Assembly (NCBI GenBank): GCA_029262995.1
Contig: JAJCYH010000025.1
Location: forward strand, 16,256 to 80,255
DNA length: 64,000 nucleotides
From: Saprospiraceae bacterium
GTDB taxonomy: Bacteria > Bacteroidota > Bacteroidia > Chitinophagales > Saprospiraceae
Direction of reading: 5' to 3'
The first letter of the stretch is position 1; every line of letters begins with the position of its first letter. The position numbers were made by a program, and so were the translations under genes. The notes beneath the pieces were generated by a model that was given only the letters and a program-made list of their open reading frames with translations, was not told the origin of the DNA and searched no databases. Positions 45,633 to 54,967 of the stretch are shown here, in pieces.

Positions 45633-46654
45633 CTATGCTTGCCCTGTTCTTCGTATGCTTTTATCAGTTCGATCATGAGGTCATAACTTAGGATGCCTGC
45701 AGAAACACCATGAGTTTTTAGATATTTATCATAAATTATATCTCTGTATTTGGGCATCCAATCCTTGAACCTTTGACTGTGTTTATAAATTTCTTCGAGA
45801 TCAACCAACAACAAGGGGTTCATTTCGAAATAATTGTCTTGCCATTCGACCCTAAATAATTTTCGATAGTAATAAGCGAGATATCTCCAATAGGCTAATT
45901 CTGCGCTATACCTCATCAAATCGTTATCAATCATTCCAAGACTTATGTATGCGATAAAATTGCATTCACTCTCATCAGAAATCCCATAACCATGTGCCAT
46001 TTCGTGTGCCATCGTAAAAGCTTTCTGTCGGTAATAGAGACCACCGTCAATATGTCCTTCAAAAGCATGTGGGATATAAATACCAGAAGTTCTGAAATGC
46101 AATAAACTTCCTGGAGGAATAGTACGAACACGCACTCTGCCCAAAACAGGTATCCCCCAAGCGTCTAATATTTTTTCCTGAACTTGTCTGATCAGCTCTT
46201 CCATGTTATCTGGATAACTCTGTAATTCACTAGACTGAAGAAACTTATCCAGAACTGAAGATTGTGCCATAAAACTGTCATAAATGTAACAGCTGTCAAT
46301 CGCAGAGGTGTTGAGATTAAGTTTGTCCTTTAAATTAACCTGCTGATAATTAAATGCCCAAAAAATATAAAACAAGTTTACAATCCAGATCAATACGATT
46401 ATAAAACGACGTAAAATTCCTCTGATTGTTCTTTTTGTATTATAAATTAAGGAGAACAGAACAATCGGAATAACAAGATAGATGCTTGCAAAAGGCAACA
46501 ACCCAAAGCTAAAATCATGAAACAATCTGAAACCCTGGAAAATACCAAACAAATAAAAGTATTCATAAAATACAGTCGCTTTAGAAAAAAGGAAGTTTAG
46601 TATTATCACAAAAAATAAAACAGATAAGGCTAGATTTAAACTATTCCATTTCAC
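45611..46654 (-). CDS. DUF3810 membrane zinc-metalloprotease-like protein
   Basis: 347 residues with about three N-terminal hydrophobic helices (roughly 8-25, 50-70, 80-102) and a C-terminal soluble domain with the zincin motif HEMAH (TMAHEMAHGYG, near 214) and a downstream Glu (SECNFIAYISL, near 224), a gluzincin-like pair. Family DUF3810 is common in Bacteroidota; substrate unknown. Confidence 0.85.
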   Translation of the reverse strand: MKWNSLNLALSVLFFVIILNFLFSKATVFYEYFYLFGIFQGFRLFHDFSFGLLPFASIYLVIPIVLFSLIYNTKRTIRGILRRFIIVLIWIVNLFYIFWAFNYQQVNLKDKLNLNTSAIDSCYIYDSFMAQSSVLDKFLQSSELQSYPDNMEELIRQVQEKILDAWGIPVLGRVRVRTIPPGSLLHFRTSGIYIPHAFEGHIDGGLYYRQKAFTMAHEMAHGYGISDESECNFIAYISLGMIDNDLMRYSAELAYWRYLAYYYRKLFRVEWQDNYFEMNPLLLVDLEEIYKHSQRFKDWMPKYRDIIYDKYLKTHGVSAGILSYDLMIELIKAYEEQGKHSYSSSLN

Positions 46655-46659
46655 AAACG

Positions 46660-46667
46660 TATTTTTG
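46660..46667 (+). promoter_or_regulatory. -7-like box upstream of trxA
   Basis: TATTTTTG matches TAnnTTTG, but it is 95 bases from the trxA start and no good -33 was found. A perfect 10-base palindrome ATTGTACAAT occurs just downstream. Weak prediction. Confidence 0.25.
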
Positions 46668-46761
46668 ATAGAACTTTTTATAATTGTACAATGTTAAAAA
46701 GTTGGATTAAATATTTTATTATTCAATTATTTATTAAAAATAGATATTAAAACGACAAAAA

Positions 46762-47079
46762 ATGGCATTTGAATTCACAGACAGTAACTTCCAGGAAGCA
46801 GCTTTGGAAACTGACAAACTAGTACTTGTTGACTTTTGGGCCGAGTGGTGTGGACCATGTAGAATGATCACTCCTATTATAGAAGATCTAGCCAAAGAAT
46901 ACGAAGGAAAAGCAGTGATTGGAAAAGTTAATGTTGATCACCATGCAGGGGTATCCATGAAATATGGTGTAAGAAGTATTCCTACGATCCTATTGATTAA
47001 AAATGGAGAAGTAGTTGACAAGCATGTCGGAGCAACCACAAAAGCTGTTCTTGAGCAAAAAATGGCTGAGCATCTATAG
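46762..47079 (+). CDS. trxA: Thioredoxin
   Basis: 105 residues, standard size. Active site WAEWCGPCRM (WCGPC), the cis-Pro region RSIPTILLIKNGEVVDK and the typical start FEFTDSNFQEA. A cytosolic dithiol reductant. Single gene with its own strong terminator. Confidence 0.97.
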   Translation: MAFEFTDSNFQEAALETDKLVLVDFWAEWCGPCRMITPIIEDLAKEYEGKAVIGKVNVDHHAGVSMKYGVRSIPTILLIKNGEVVDKHVGATTKAVLEQKMAEHL

Positions 47080-47106
47080 AATTATTATTATTTTTAAAAT
47101 ATAATT

Positions 47107-47139
47107 AAAGCTCTTAAGCGTTATGTTTAAGAGCTTTTT
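47107..47139 (+). terminator. Terminator of trxA
   Basis: Perfect 11-bp stem AAAGCTCTTAA / TTAAGAGCTTT (47107-47117 with 47127-47137), with a run of T at the 3' side, 27 bases after the trxA stop. Confidence 0.9.
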
Positions 47140-47154
47140 CATTTAATACATAAT

Positions 47155-48078
47155 ATGTCCTATTTCGAACGTTTTGATCTCAAACAATTAGATAACCTAG
47201 AGTTTCTTGCCAAGCAAGTCGTTGAAGGATTTATAATTGGATTGCATAAATCTCCATTTCACGGTTTTTCTGTTGAGTTTGCCGAGCATCGAATTTACAA
47301 TCAAGGCGAAGCCACCAAGAACATAGACTGGAAGGTATATGCAAGAACCGACAAAATGTTTGTCAAAAAATTTGAAGAAGAAACCAATCTTCGTGCACAG
47401 ATCGTCATAGATACATCCTCGTCAATGTATTTTCCGAAAGATAGAAAGGAAAATGAGTTAAACAAACTAGAATTCAGTGCTGTGGCTGCTGCATCTTTGA
47501 TGAGTTTGTTAAAGAAACAAAGAGATGCTTATGGCCTTTCGCTTTTTGATGAAACACTTAACATTCATACAAAAGCAAAATCCAGCTCAATTCATTATAG
47601 GTTGTTACTCACCTATCTGGATACTCTGATCAAAGACAATATAGACAAGAAAAAAACATCCGTTGCTGATACACTGCATCAAATTGCAGACAGCATCCAC
47701 AAAAGATCATTGGTAATTATCTTCAGTGATATGTTTGATCGCGCAGAAAATACAGAATCACTATTTTCAGCATTGCAACACTTGAAGTACAACAAACATG
47801 AAGTTGTACTTTTTCATGTTATGGATAAAAAACTGGAAGGTGAATTTAAATTTGAAAACAGACCTCATGAATTCATAGATATGGAATCCGGAGAAACTGT
47901 GAAACTGCAATCTAACCAGGTCAGAGAATATTATACTAAAAAGCTCGCCGATTATACAGATGCATTAAAAATGAAATGCCTGCAATACCGTATTGATTTT
48001 GTGGAAACAGACATTCGAAAAGGTTTTGTACCTATCCTTGAATCCTATCTTGTTAAAAGAAAAAAAATGAGGACATAG
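47155..48078 (+). CDS. DUF58-domain protein with VWA-type MIDAS
   Basis: 307 residues. DUF58 signature region: FHGFSVEFAEHRIYNQGEATKNIDWKVYARTDKMFVKKFEEE, followed by a VWA fold with DTSSSM (DxSxS near 83) and IFSDMFDR (Asp near 197). By family knowledge it pairs with a MoxR ATPase; none is adjacent here, although one is encoded at 32830-34293. Target unknown. Confidence 0.9.
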   Translation: MSYFERFDLKQLDNLEFLAKQVVEGFIIGLHKSPFHGFSVEFAEHRIYNQGEATKNIDWKVYARTDKMFVKKFEEETNLRAQIVIDTSSSMYFPKDRKENELNKLEFSAVAAASLMSLLKKQRDAYGLSLFDETLNIHTKAKSSSIHYRLLLTYLDTLIKDNIDKKKTSVADTLHQIADSIHKRSLVIIFSDMFDRAENTESLFSALQHLKYNKHEVVLFHVMDKKLEGEFKFENRPHEFIDMESGETVKLQSNQVREYYTKKLADYTDALKMKCLQYRIDFVETDIRKGFVPILESYLVKRKKMRT

Positions 48079-48109
48079 TCAAAATCAATTTTTGTATAAA
48101 TTTATAGTC

Positions 48110-48874
48110 ATGAAAATTGAATTAAGCAAACTGTCCACAAAAGCACCTGATACACTTAAAAAGTCCTCAATAAAAAACAAGACCAAAGCTTTGGCAAAAG
48201 AACTAAAGGAATTAGCTTCCTTAATGTATGCCAATAAAAAGCACAATCTACTTGTTGTTCTGCAGGGTATGGATTCCAGTGGCAAGGATGGCGTATCAAA
48301 AGCTGTTTTTAGCTACGTAAGTCCTACCATGGCTAGTGCACATTCCTTTAAAAAGCCTTCTGAAGAAGAATTTAGTCATGACTTCTTATGGAGAGTTCAT
48401 CAACATGCTCCTGCAAAAGGATCGATAAAAATATTTGTTCGTTCGCATTATGAAGACATACTGATACAACGTGTCCACAATTGGATTGATGAAGATCGTG
48501 TTGGGGTGCGTATTGATGCCATCAATGCATTTGAAACTCTGCTTCAAAAGGATAATAATACCATCGTTTTGAAATTCTTTTTACAGCTTTCCAAGGAAAG
48601 ACAAAAAGAAAAACTAATTGAACGTATTGAACGTAGTGATAAAAACTATAAGCATAACGATGGAGATTGGAATGAAAGGAAGCTGTGGGACAAATACATG
48701 ATGGCTTATGAAGATGCGATCAACAGATCTGAGATTCCCTGGACTATTGTTCCCTCTGACCAAAACTGGTACAGAAACTACGTTGTCGCAAAAAAAGTAG
48801 TTGAAGAACTCAAGAAGCTAAACCTTAGCTATCCTGTTTTAGAAGAAAAACCTAATATCGATATAAATGGCTGA
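48110..48874 (+). CDS. ppk2: Polyphosphate kinase 2 family protein
   Basis: ATG at 48110 gives 254 residues, preferred to the track start. P-loop GMDSSGKDG near 50-58 and lid/Walker B region FVRSHYEDI near 117 are those of PPK2; also RIERSDKNYKHNDGDWNER. It transfers phosphate between polyphosphate and nucleotides; the nucleotide preference (class I-III) cannot be told. The S4 gene overlaps its last 8 bases. Confidence 0.93.
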   Translation: MKIELSKLSTKAPDTLKKSSIKNKTKALAKELKELASLMYANKKHNLLVVLQGMDSSGKDGVSKAVFSYVSPTMASAHSFKKPSEEEFSHDFLWRVHQHAPAKGSIKIFVRSHYEDILIQRVHNWIDEDRVGVRIDAINAFETLLQKDNNTIVLKFFLQLSKERQKEKLIERIERSDKNYKHNDGDWNERKLWDKYMMAYEDAINRSEIPWTIVPSDQNWYRNYVVAKKVVEELKKLNLSYPVLEEKPNIDING

Positions 48875-49286
48875 AAAGATGCGCGTTGACAAATGGTTAT
48901 GGGTTGTTAGGCTTTTTAAAAGCAGAACCAAAGCTGCAGATGCGTGTAAAAAAGGCAATGTAAAATTGTTAGAAAGCAAACTAAAGCCTTCTTCTCTAAT
49001 TTCAGTAGATGATACGATTACACTCCACAAGAATGGATTCAATCTGGCATTCAAAATAAATAAATTGATTCCCAAAAGGGTTTCAGCAACTTTAGCTGAA
49101 CCTTGTTATTCCAATCTCACCCCAGAAGATGAACTCAATAAGTTTAAAAGCTGGTATATCGGTAAGTCTCCTGCGGAAAGAAGAGAAAAAGGTGCGGGCA
49201 GACCAACCAAAAGGGAGCGTCGAGAATTAGAACAACATAAAGATGAAATTTATCTCGATGATTGGTTTAATGACTCCCCTATTTAA
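48867..49286 (+). CDS. S4-domain RNA-binding protein (Hsp15-like)
   Basis: 139 residues with an S4 domain at the N-terminus (MRVDKWLWVVRLFKSRTKAADACKKGNVKLLESKLKPSSLI) and a basic C-terminal tail (GAGRPTKRERRELEQ), as in Hsp15/HslR, which binds stalled 50S subunits carrying peptidyl-tRNA. Overlaps ppk2 by 8 bases and the convergent dehydrogenase gene by 8 bases. Confidence 0.9.
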   Translation: MAEKMRVDKWLWVVRLFKSRTKAADACKKGNVKLLESKLKPSSLISVDDTITLHKNGFNLAFKINKLIPKRVSATLAEPCYSNLTPEDELNKFKSWYIGKSPAERREKGAGRPTKRERRELEQHKDEIYLDDWFNDSPI

Positions 49287-50166
49287 AGGATGCAGAGACA
49301 ACTATATCTTTTGTTTCTTTTGAATACTTGTAGAATCCTTCTCCTGTTTTTTTGCCTAAGTTATTAGCCGTAACCATATTTACCAATAATGGACATGGCG
49401 TATATTTAGTTAAGCCAAAACCATTGTGCAATACCTTAAGAATAGCCAAACAAACATCAAGGCCTATAAAATCTGCCAATTGTAAAGGACCCATCGGATG
49501 TGCCATTCCAAGTTTCATAACTGTATCTATTTCCTCGACCCCGGCTACACCTTCATATAAAGTGTAAATAGCTTCATTAATCATTGGCATCAATATCCTA
49601 TTGGCTACAAATCCAGGATAATCATTTACTTCTACAGGAATTTTAGATAAGGTTATTGACATTTCCATGATTGTAGCTGTCGTTTCATTTGAAGTATGAT
49701 AGCCTCTGATCACTTCAACAAGCTTCATAACAGGCACAGGATTCATAAAATGCATACCAATGACTCGATCTGGTCTTGTTGTAACGCTTGCTATTTTAGT
49801 GATTGAGATAGAAGAAGTATTGGATGCCAATATACAATTTGGTGGACATGCATCATCTAGCTCTCTGAAAATAGAAAGTTTCAAATCCATATTTTCACTA
49901 GCAGCTTCAATAGCCAGATCACAATCTCCAACAGCATCTTCGATACTTGTAAAAGTGGATATATTCTCTATACATTGCTCTTTAACAGTCTCATCAATTT
50001 TCTCTTTTGCTACCATCCGCCATAGGTTTTTATCTATTGTTTCTATGGCTTGTTCCAATCTATCCTGAGAAACATCAACCAATGAAACTTTGAACCCATT
50101 CATGGCAAAAACATGTGCAATTCCGTTTCCCATAGTACCGGCACCAATTATAGCTATATTTTTCAT
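49279..50166 (-). CDS. 3-hydroxybutyryl-CoA / 3-hydroxyacyl-CoA dehydrogenase
   Basis: 295 residues, the length of the single-domain Hbd/PaaH family. NAD motif IGAGTMGNGIAHVFAMNGF, SNTSSISIT, the HADH signature GMHFMNPVPVMKLVEVIRG (catalytic His) and a C-terminal dimerisation domain with DYPGFVANRILMPMINEA. It oxidises 3-hydroxyacyl-CoA to 3-ketoacyl-CoA with NAD(P). Fits with etfAB in fatty-acid or butyrate metabolism. Confidence 0.93.
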   Translation of the reverse strand: MKNIAIIGAGTMGNGIAHVFAMNGFKVSLVDVSQDRLEQAIETIDKNLWRMVAKEKIDETVKEQCIENISTFTSIEDAVGDCDLAIEAASENMDLKLSIFRELDDACPPNCILASNTSSISITKIASVTTRPDRVIGMHFMNPVPVMKLVEVIRGYHTSNETTATIMEMSITLSKIPVEVNDYPGFVANRILMPMINEAIYTLYEGVAGVEEIDTVMKLGMAHPMGPLQLADFIGLDVCLAILKVLHNGFGLTKYTPCPLLVNMVTANNLGKKTGEGFYKYSKETKDIVVSASFK

Positions 50167-50264
50167 CGATTCTTATTTGTTTATGTTGATTAAATAGATG
50201 CACACGAAAATATGAAAGATTCGAATAGGGAACATATATTTATTTACACAATATGTTGTATGTT

Positions 50265-50272
50265 TAGATTTG
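50265..50272 (+). promoter_or_regulatory. -7 promoter box of pfkA
   Basis: TAGATTTG matches TAnnTTTG, with TTTA 18 bases upstream as a weak -33 element; 54 bases from the pfkA start. Confidence 0.35.
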
Positions 50273-50325
50273 ATTGTAAACCAATTGGATTTTTGCGTCA
50301 AGCAAAGACTTAACATTTATCGATA

Positions 50326-51309
50326 ATGAGTGAAAAATTGAAAAGAATTGCAGTTCTAACTTCAGGTGGCGATGCTCCTGGAATGAATGCAGCAATCCGT
50401 GCTGTGGTAAGAGCATCAAAGTACTTTGGGCTAGAAGTCTTTGGAATCAACAGAGGATACCATGGTTTGATGTTTGGAGATCTAAAAAAGTTAAATACCG
50501 GTGATGTTGCTAATATCATCCATAGAGGAGGTACAATATTGAAGACAGCAAGAAGCGAAGAATTCAAAACCAAAGAAGGCAGAACCCAAGCTGCTAATAT
50601 GCTAAAAGAGCACGAAATAGAAGGTCTTATTGTTATTGGAGGTAATGGAACCTATACTGGGGCAATGTATCTTTGCGAAGAGCATGACATTAAAGTAATT
50701 GGTTTACCTGGCACTATAGACAACGATATTTACGGGACAGATTTTACAATTGGATTTGATACAGCAATCAATACTGCAATTGAAGCAGTAGATAGAATTC
50801 GAGATACCGCAGATTCACACAACAGATTGTTTTTTATTGAAGTTATGGGTAGACATAGTGGCTATATAGCCTTACATACAGGTATCGGTAGCGGTGCAAG
50901 TGAAATCTTTATTCCAGAAGAAGATAATTCCATTGAAGAATTCGTAGAAGTTCTTAAAAAGTCCAGCAGAAGGAACAAACTGTTTAATCTAGCCATTGTG
51001 GCTGAAGGGAATCAGAACGGAGATGCCAATCAAATTGCAGCAAAGGTAAAGTCCCTTTATGATAAAGTAGACACACGAACTGCCGTGATAGGACATTTAC
51101 AACGAGGAGGTTCTCCAACAGCCAATGATCGTATCTTAGCAAGTCGTTTAGGATATCAAGCTGTAGAAGCGCTCTCGAATAACAAATTTAATTGTGCTTT
51201 AGGAATTGTAGATAAGAACATTTCATATACTCCCTTTAACGATGCGATAACAATAAAGAAAAACCTTGAACAGGAATTGATTAAAATGGCTGAAATTCTA
51301 TCACTATAA
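50326..51309 (+). CDS. pfkA: ATP-dependent 6-phosphofructokinase
   Basis: 327 residues. PFK motifs: LTSGGDAPGMNAAIRAVVR, GGNGTYTGA, LPGTIDNDIYGTDFTIGFDTA with the catalytic TIDND, EVMGRHSGYIAL and GHLQRGGSPTANDR. The Gly in GGNGT (second GG-type position) is consistent with ATP use. Phosphorylates fructose 6-phosphate, committing glycolysis. Possible operon with cutA 10 bases downstream. Confidence 0.97.
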   Translation: MSEKLKRIAVLTSGGDAPGMNAAIRAVVRASKYFGLEVFGINRGYHGLMFGDLKKLNTGDVANIIHRGGTILKTARSEEFKTKEGRTQAANMLKEHEIEGLIVIGGNGTYTGAMYLCEEHDIKVIGLPGTIDNDIYGTDFTIGFDTAINTAIEAVDRIRDTADSHNRLFFIEVMGRHSGYIALHTGIGSGASEIFIPEEDNSIEEFVEVLKKSSRRNKLFNLAIVAEGNQNGDANQIAAKVKSLYDKVDTRTAVIGHLQRGGSPTANDRILASRLGYQAVEALSNNKFNCALGIVDKNISYTPFNDAITIKKNLEQELIKMAEILSL

Positions 51310-51319
51310 TAAACACTCT

Positions 51320-51634
51320 ATGATAAGTATTATATTTTCTTCCTTTTCTACTAAAGATTCCGCTCTTAGAATCGGAAAACTTTTGCTGGATAAAAGATTA
51401 ATTGCTTGCTCTAATATCATTAGAATGGAAAGTCAATATGTCTGGAAAGGCAAATTTCATGAAGGAGAAGAATTTGGTGCCTATTTCAAAACAAGTTTGA
51501 CCAAGAAAAATGAAGTCGTCAGATTCATCAATCAGCATCACCCCTATGAGATTCCATGCATTACAAGTAAAGATGTAGTCATTAACAATGCTTACAAAGG
51601 ATGGATGGATTCTTTTCTGATGGGAGAGATTTAG
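51320..51634 (+). CDS. cutA: CutA1 divalent-ion tolerance protein
   Basis: 104 residues with the CutA1 pattern: ALRIGKLLLDKRLIACSNIIRMESQYVWKGKFHEGEE and HPYEIPCITSKDV. Trimeric cytosolic protein; the copper-tolerance name is historical. Follows pfkA by 10 bases. Confidence 0.93.
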   Translation: MISIIFSSFSTKDSALRIGKLLLDKRLIACSNIIRMESQYVWKGKFHEGEEFGAYFKTSLTKKNEVVRFINQHHPYEIPCITSKDVVINNAYKGWMDSFLMGEI

Positions 51635-51699
51635 CCAGCATTGACACAAAACATAACTGTAAAACGTTTTAATCACAATTCAAATACTTTATTTGTCAC

Positions 51700-52884
51700 T
51701 TGACAATTTCCACTAAATACAAATCGGTACTTTCCATCATTATCCTCACGGCTTTCTTGACTCTAAATCACTGCCTTGCTAATAATGAATTAAACTACAC
51801 CAAATCATTTTCAAGAGCGCAGAAACAAGCAATCAAAGAAGATAAATTCATCTTTGTCTACGTCTTTACCAGTTGGTCCCTTCCTAGTCAAAGGATGGAA
51901 GCAACTACTTTAAAAGACAGCTCCATTGTCAAAGAACTTAATGCCGAATACATCAATGTATTTATTGACGCAGGTAGAAATAGGGATTTCACAGAAGACT
52001 ATGAAGTACATGTGTTCCCTTCTATGATGGTAATGGACAAATTCGGTACTGCCATAGTGAGAAGTTCGGGCTTTAAGACGCCTAACGAATTACTCCAAAT
52101 CATTTACAAAACCAGATCCAAATCCCGTTACCTCCAGCAAAGCATTGATTCAATAATGCAGGAAGTTACGGAACAAAACATACTTAGCGTTATTGATTCT
52201 GTAATTCTATACCGCGATGAATACACCGCTAAAAATCTAGCAAAAAAATATCTGGATAGAAACAAAAATAACTGGGGAACAGAACAATGCATGCTATTGC
52301 TCAAGAAGTATTTTTCTCTAGATAAGAAATATTTAAAGTTTGTTTCCAGAAACCATAAGGTATTCTTTATGAAATACGACAGTATTGAACTTAAAGAGAA
52401 TATCGCCTTTCATGTATTTATCAATTCCTTGAAGAAAGATACAAGAGGGAGACTCAAATTCGAATACAAACCTCTTCGAAAATGGTTTAAAAAATATAAG
52501 ATTTCAGACATTGATAAAATGGAAAACTTTGTCAGAATCAAATATTTGTTGTGGGGAAGAGGTCCTTCAGTAAGGTCATCAATCAAATTGATAGAAAACT
52601 ATCCTGAAACCAGCAATGAAAGTGTTCTCTATTCTTCAGTCATAAGAATATTGTTAACAGAAAACTATAGACGTTCCATTGATTATGATGAACTGATTAG
52701 ATCCATTGAGAACACACTTGAAGAAGGCTCCTATTGGCGATATGATGTCTTAGCACTACTATATTACAAATTGGGTAACAAGCAAAAAACACAAGAATGC
52801 ATTGATACGGCTAAAGAGATTGCAGCTATCTTGGATGAAGAATACACACCAATCCTTGACTTCTTAAAAGATCATATTAAATAA
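51700..52884 (+). CDS. Exported thioredoxin-fold protein lacking the CxxC pair
   Basis: 394 residues from a TTG start with a signal peptide (about 1-27, ending CLANN). Thioredoxin-like fold at about 35-135 (DKFIFVYVFTSWSLPSQRME...VHVFPSMMVMDKFGTAI); the active-site CxxC is replaced by SLPS, so redox activity is unlikely. The rest is helical and TPR-like (SVLYSSVIRILLTENYRRS; YDVLALLYYKLGNKQKTQECIDTAKEI). Function unknown; a chaperone or peptide-binding role in the periplasm is a guess. Confidence 0.75.
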   Translation: MTISTKYKSVLSIIILTAFLTLNHCLANNELNYTKSFSRAQKQAIKEDKFIFVYVFTSWSLPSQRMEATTLKDSSIVKELNAEYINVFIDAGRNRDFTEDYEVHVFPSMMVMDKFGTAIVRSSGFKTPNELLQIIYKTRSKSRYLQQSIDSIMQEVTEQNILSVIDSVILYRDEYTAKNLAKKYLDRNKNNWGTEQCMLLLKKYFSLDKKYLKFVSRNHKVFFMKYDSIELKENIAFHVFINSLKKDTRGRLKFEYKPLRKWFKKYKISDIDKMENFVRIKYLLWGRGPSVRSSIKLIENYPETSNESVLYSSVIRILLTENYRRSIDYDELIRSIENTLEEGSYWRYDVLALLYYKLGNKQKTQECIDTAKEIAAILDEEYTPILDFLKDHIK

Positions 52885-52893
52885 AGTTCTGAA

Positions 52894-53865
52894 TTAAGTA
52901 TAGGATATACCAGTCAAGTTCATTATCTCCTCCAGTAAAGTCATTAATTGTTTACTATCTGCATGGGACCATAGTTCACTTTCATTAATAGCCAAATTTA
53001 TACATCTTTTGCATTCTGCTATTTCTCCAGTAAATCCATTTCCAAGCAGAGGATAAGAAAAATCTTGTTCTACCCCATTCTTAATCAAACTTAATCCTGC
53101 CGCCTCATGCCATCTGTCATGCAGCAAAATATACCCATGTTCACCATAAATTCGCGCTTCCATTTTTGATTTAACATCAAATGAAGAATAGAGCATGCTA
53201 TGAGCATCTTCGTATTTGAACATTATTGCACATTGTTGATCAACTCCTGACGCATGAAAATTAGCACTAGCATTGATTGATGATGGCAATCCTAAAATAA
53301 GGTAACTCAAAAACACAGGATAAATGCCGATATCAAGTAGACTCCCGCCAGCCAATTTTATATTAAACAATCGACCTTCTGGATTAATGGTGGCTGGAAA
53401 GCAGAAATCTGCATTGATGTATTTAACCTGACCAATTTCATTGTTTCTAATAAGAGCTAAAGCTTTTTGTATGGAATGATTAAATCTTGACCACAATGCT
53501 TCCATATAAAATACATCATAATCTTTTGAAGCCTTTACCACCTTACTGAGTTCATCTAATGAAAGACTTGCAGGCTTTTCACATAGTACATGTTTGCCTG
53601 CTTTCATAGCTTGAATTGACAATTCTGCATGCAAATGGTGGGGCGTGGCTATATAGACTATATCAACATCACGATCAGCAAACAGTTCATCATATGAGGA
53701 ATAATATTTTGATGCTTTATTGCTTACCACAAAACTTTTTGCACGATCCAAACTTCGAGACCCCACAGCAAATATTTCATTTCCATTTACCAGTTTGAGA
53801 TCATCGGCAAATTTCTGGGCGATCTTGCCAGGACCAACTATTCCCCATTTCAATATATCGCTCAT
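52894..53865 (-). CDS. Gfo/Idh/MocA family oxidoreductase
   Basis: ATG at 53865 gives 323 residues starting MSDILKWGIVGPGKIAQKF, the Rossmann start expected of this family; the track start adds 10 residues. Further motifs: YIATPHHLHAELSIQAMKAGKHVLCEKPASL with the catalytic EKP Lys, and GGSLLDIGIYPV. NAD(P)-dependent dehydrogenase of a sugar or related polyol; dihydrodiol-dehydrogenase-like in length and sequence. Substrate unknown. Confidence 0.9.
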   Translation of the reverse strand: MSDILKWGIVGPGKIAQKFADDLKLVNGNEIFAVGSRSLDRAKSFVVSNKASKYYSSYDELFADRDVDIVYIATPHHLHAELSIQAMKAGKHVLCEKPASLSLDELSKVVKASKDYDVFYMEALWSRFNHSIQKALALIRNNEIGQVKYINADFCFPATINPEGRLFNIKLAGGSLLDIGIYPVFLSYLILGLPSSINASANFHASGVDQQCAIMFKYEDAHSMLYSSFDVKSKMEARIYGEHGYILLHDRWHEAAGLSLIKNGVEQDFSYPLLGNGFTGEIAECKRCINLAINESELWSHADSKQLMTLLEEIMNLTGISYT

Positions 53866-53926
53866 ATCAATTCTATAAAATATGATAATATACAAATCAT
53901 AATCATATTTATTAAATTTATTGCCT

Positions 53927-54967
53927 ATGGATCAAGCAGATCATATTAGAGCAAGCGAGGAATTAAATTGGCAAAATCTTGAGGATTATCTTCTTAAGCA
54001 AATTCCTGATTTAATTCCTAAAATGAAAGTACTCCAGTTTCATGGTGGGCATGCCAACCTATCTTACCTCCTCATGTTTGGGGCCAAGGAATTTGTCTTG
54101 CGCAGACCTCCTTTTGGCAAGATTGCTCCTAGAGCTCATGATATGAACCGAGAATTTGGCATATTGTCCAAAATTCATAAGCACTATCCACGTGCACCAA
54201 AAGCCATTCATTTCTGTGATATTGTAGATATAATTGGATCTGAATTCTTAATCATGGAACGAAGACAAGGCATCGTTATTAGATATCAAGTTCCAGACTC
54301 ATTTAAATCATTTCCTAATATCGAAAAGAGGCTTACTAATGCATTAATAGAGGCTCAAACAGATTTACATAAAATTGATATTTCACAAGACCAATTGCAA
54401 TTGTTGGGAAAGCCAAATGGGTTTTTAGCCAGACAAATAAAAGGTTGGAAGAAAAGGTGGGAATTATCCAATAAAACAGAAGATCGTGAAGTATCAGAAT
54501 TTATATCTGAACTTGAGAAACAATTACCTGAAAATAGAAATGTGTCCATCATTCATAATGATTTTAAATTTGACAACTGCCAGTTTGTAGAATCCAATCC
54601 TGACATGGTAAGTTCCGTATTTGATTGGGATATGTCAACCTTAGGAGATCCATTGTTTGATTTTGCTTCTAGTCTTGTTTATTGGAGAGATGAATATTTT
54701 GGAGACAAACTGGATTCGATGCTGTTAAAGGGTGATTTTCCACATAAACAAGAACTCAAAGACAACTACCAGAACGCAACAAATTATAATCTTGATGGCT
54801 TAAGCTGGTACGAGGCTCTCGCCTACTGGAAAAGCTCTATCATCGCAAAACAACTATATGTTCGCTATCAAAATGGTGAAAGCAAAGATAATAGAATGGA
54901 AAAATTCGATTACATCTCTAAAGCTTTTACAGACAAAGCATTAGAACTATTTAAGAAAGGTTTTTAA
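53927..54967 (+). CDS. APH-fold phosphotransferase (ACAD10/11-N-like)
   Basis: ATG at 53927 gives 346 residues, better than the TTG two codons upstream. Kinase features: FHGGHANLSYLLMFGAKEFVLRRPPFG (nucleotide loop and Lys/Arg), IIHNDFKFDNCQF (catalytic HxDxxxxN, near 209) and VFDWDMSTLGDPLFDFAS (metal DxD). The FVLRRPPFG segment is typical of the ACAD10/11/LvaA group, which phosphorylates 4-hydroxyacyl groups during breakdown, rather than aminoglycoside resistance enzymes. Substrate here is inferred. Convergent with the SDR gene, overlapping 17 bases. Confidence 0.82.
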   Translation: MDQADHIRASEELNWQNLEDYLLKQIPDLIPKMKVLQFHGGHANLSYLLMFGAKEFVLRRPPFGKIAPRAHDMNREFGILSKIHKHYPRAPKAIHFCDIVDIIGSEFLIMERRQGIVIRYQVPDSFKSFPNIEKRLTNALIEAQTDLHKIDISQDQLQLLGKPNGFLARQIKGWKKRWELSNKTEDREVSEFISELEKQLPENRNVSIIHNDFKFDNCQFVESNPDMVSSVFDWDMSTLGDPLFDFASSLVYWRDEYFGDKLDSMLLKGDFPHKQELKDNYQNATNYNLDGLSWYEALAYWKSSIIAKQLYVRYQNGESKDNRMEKFDYISKAFTDKALELFKKGF

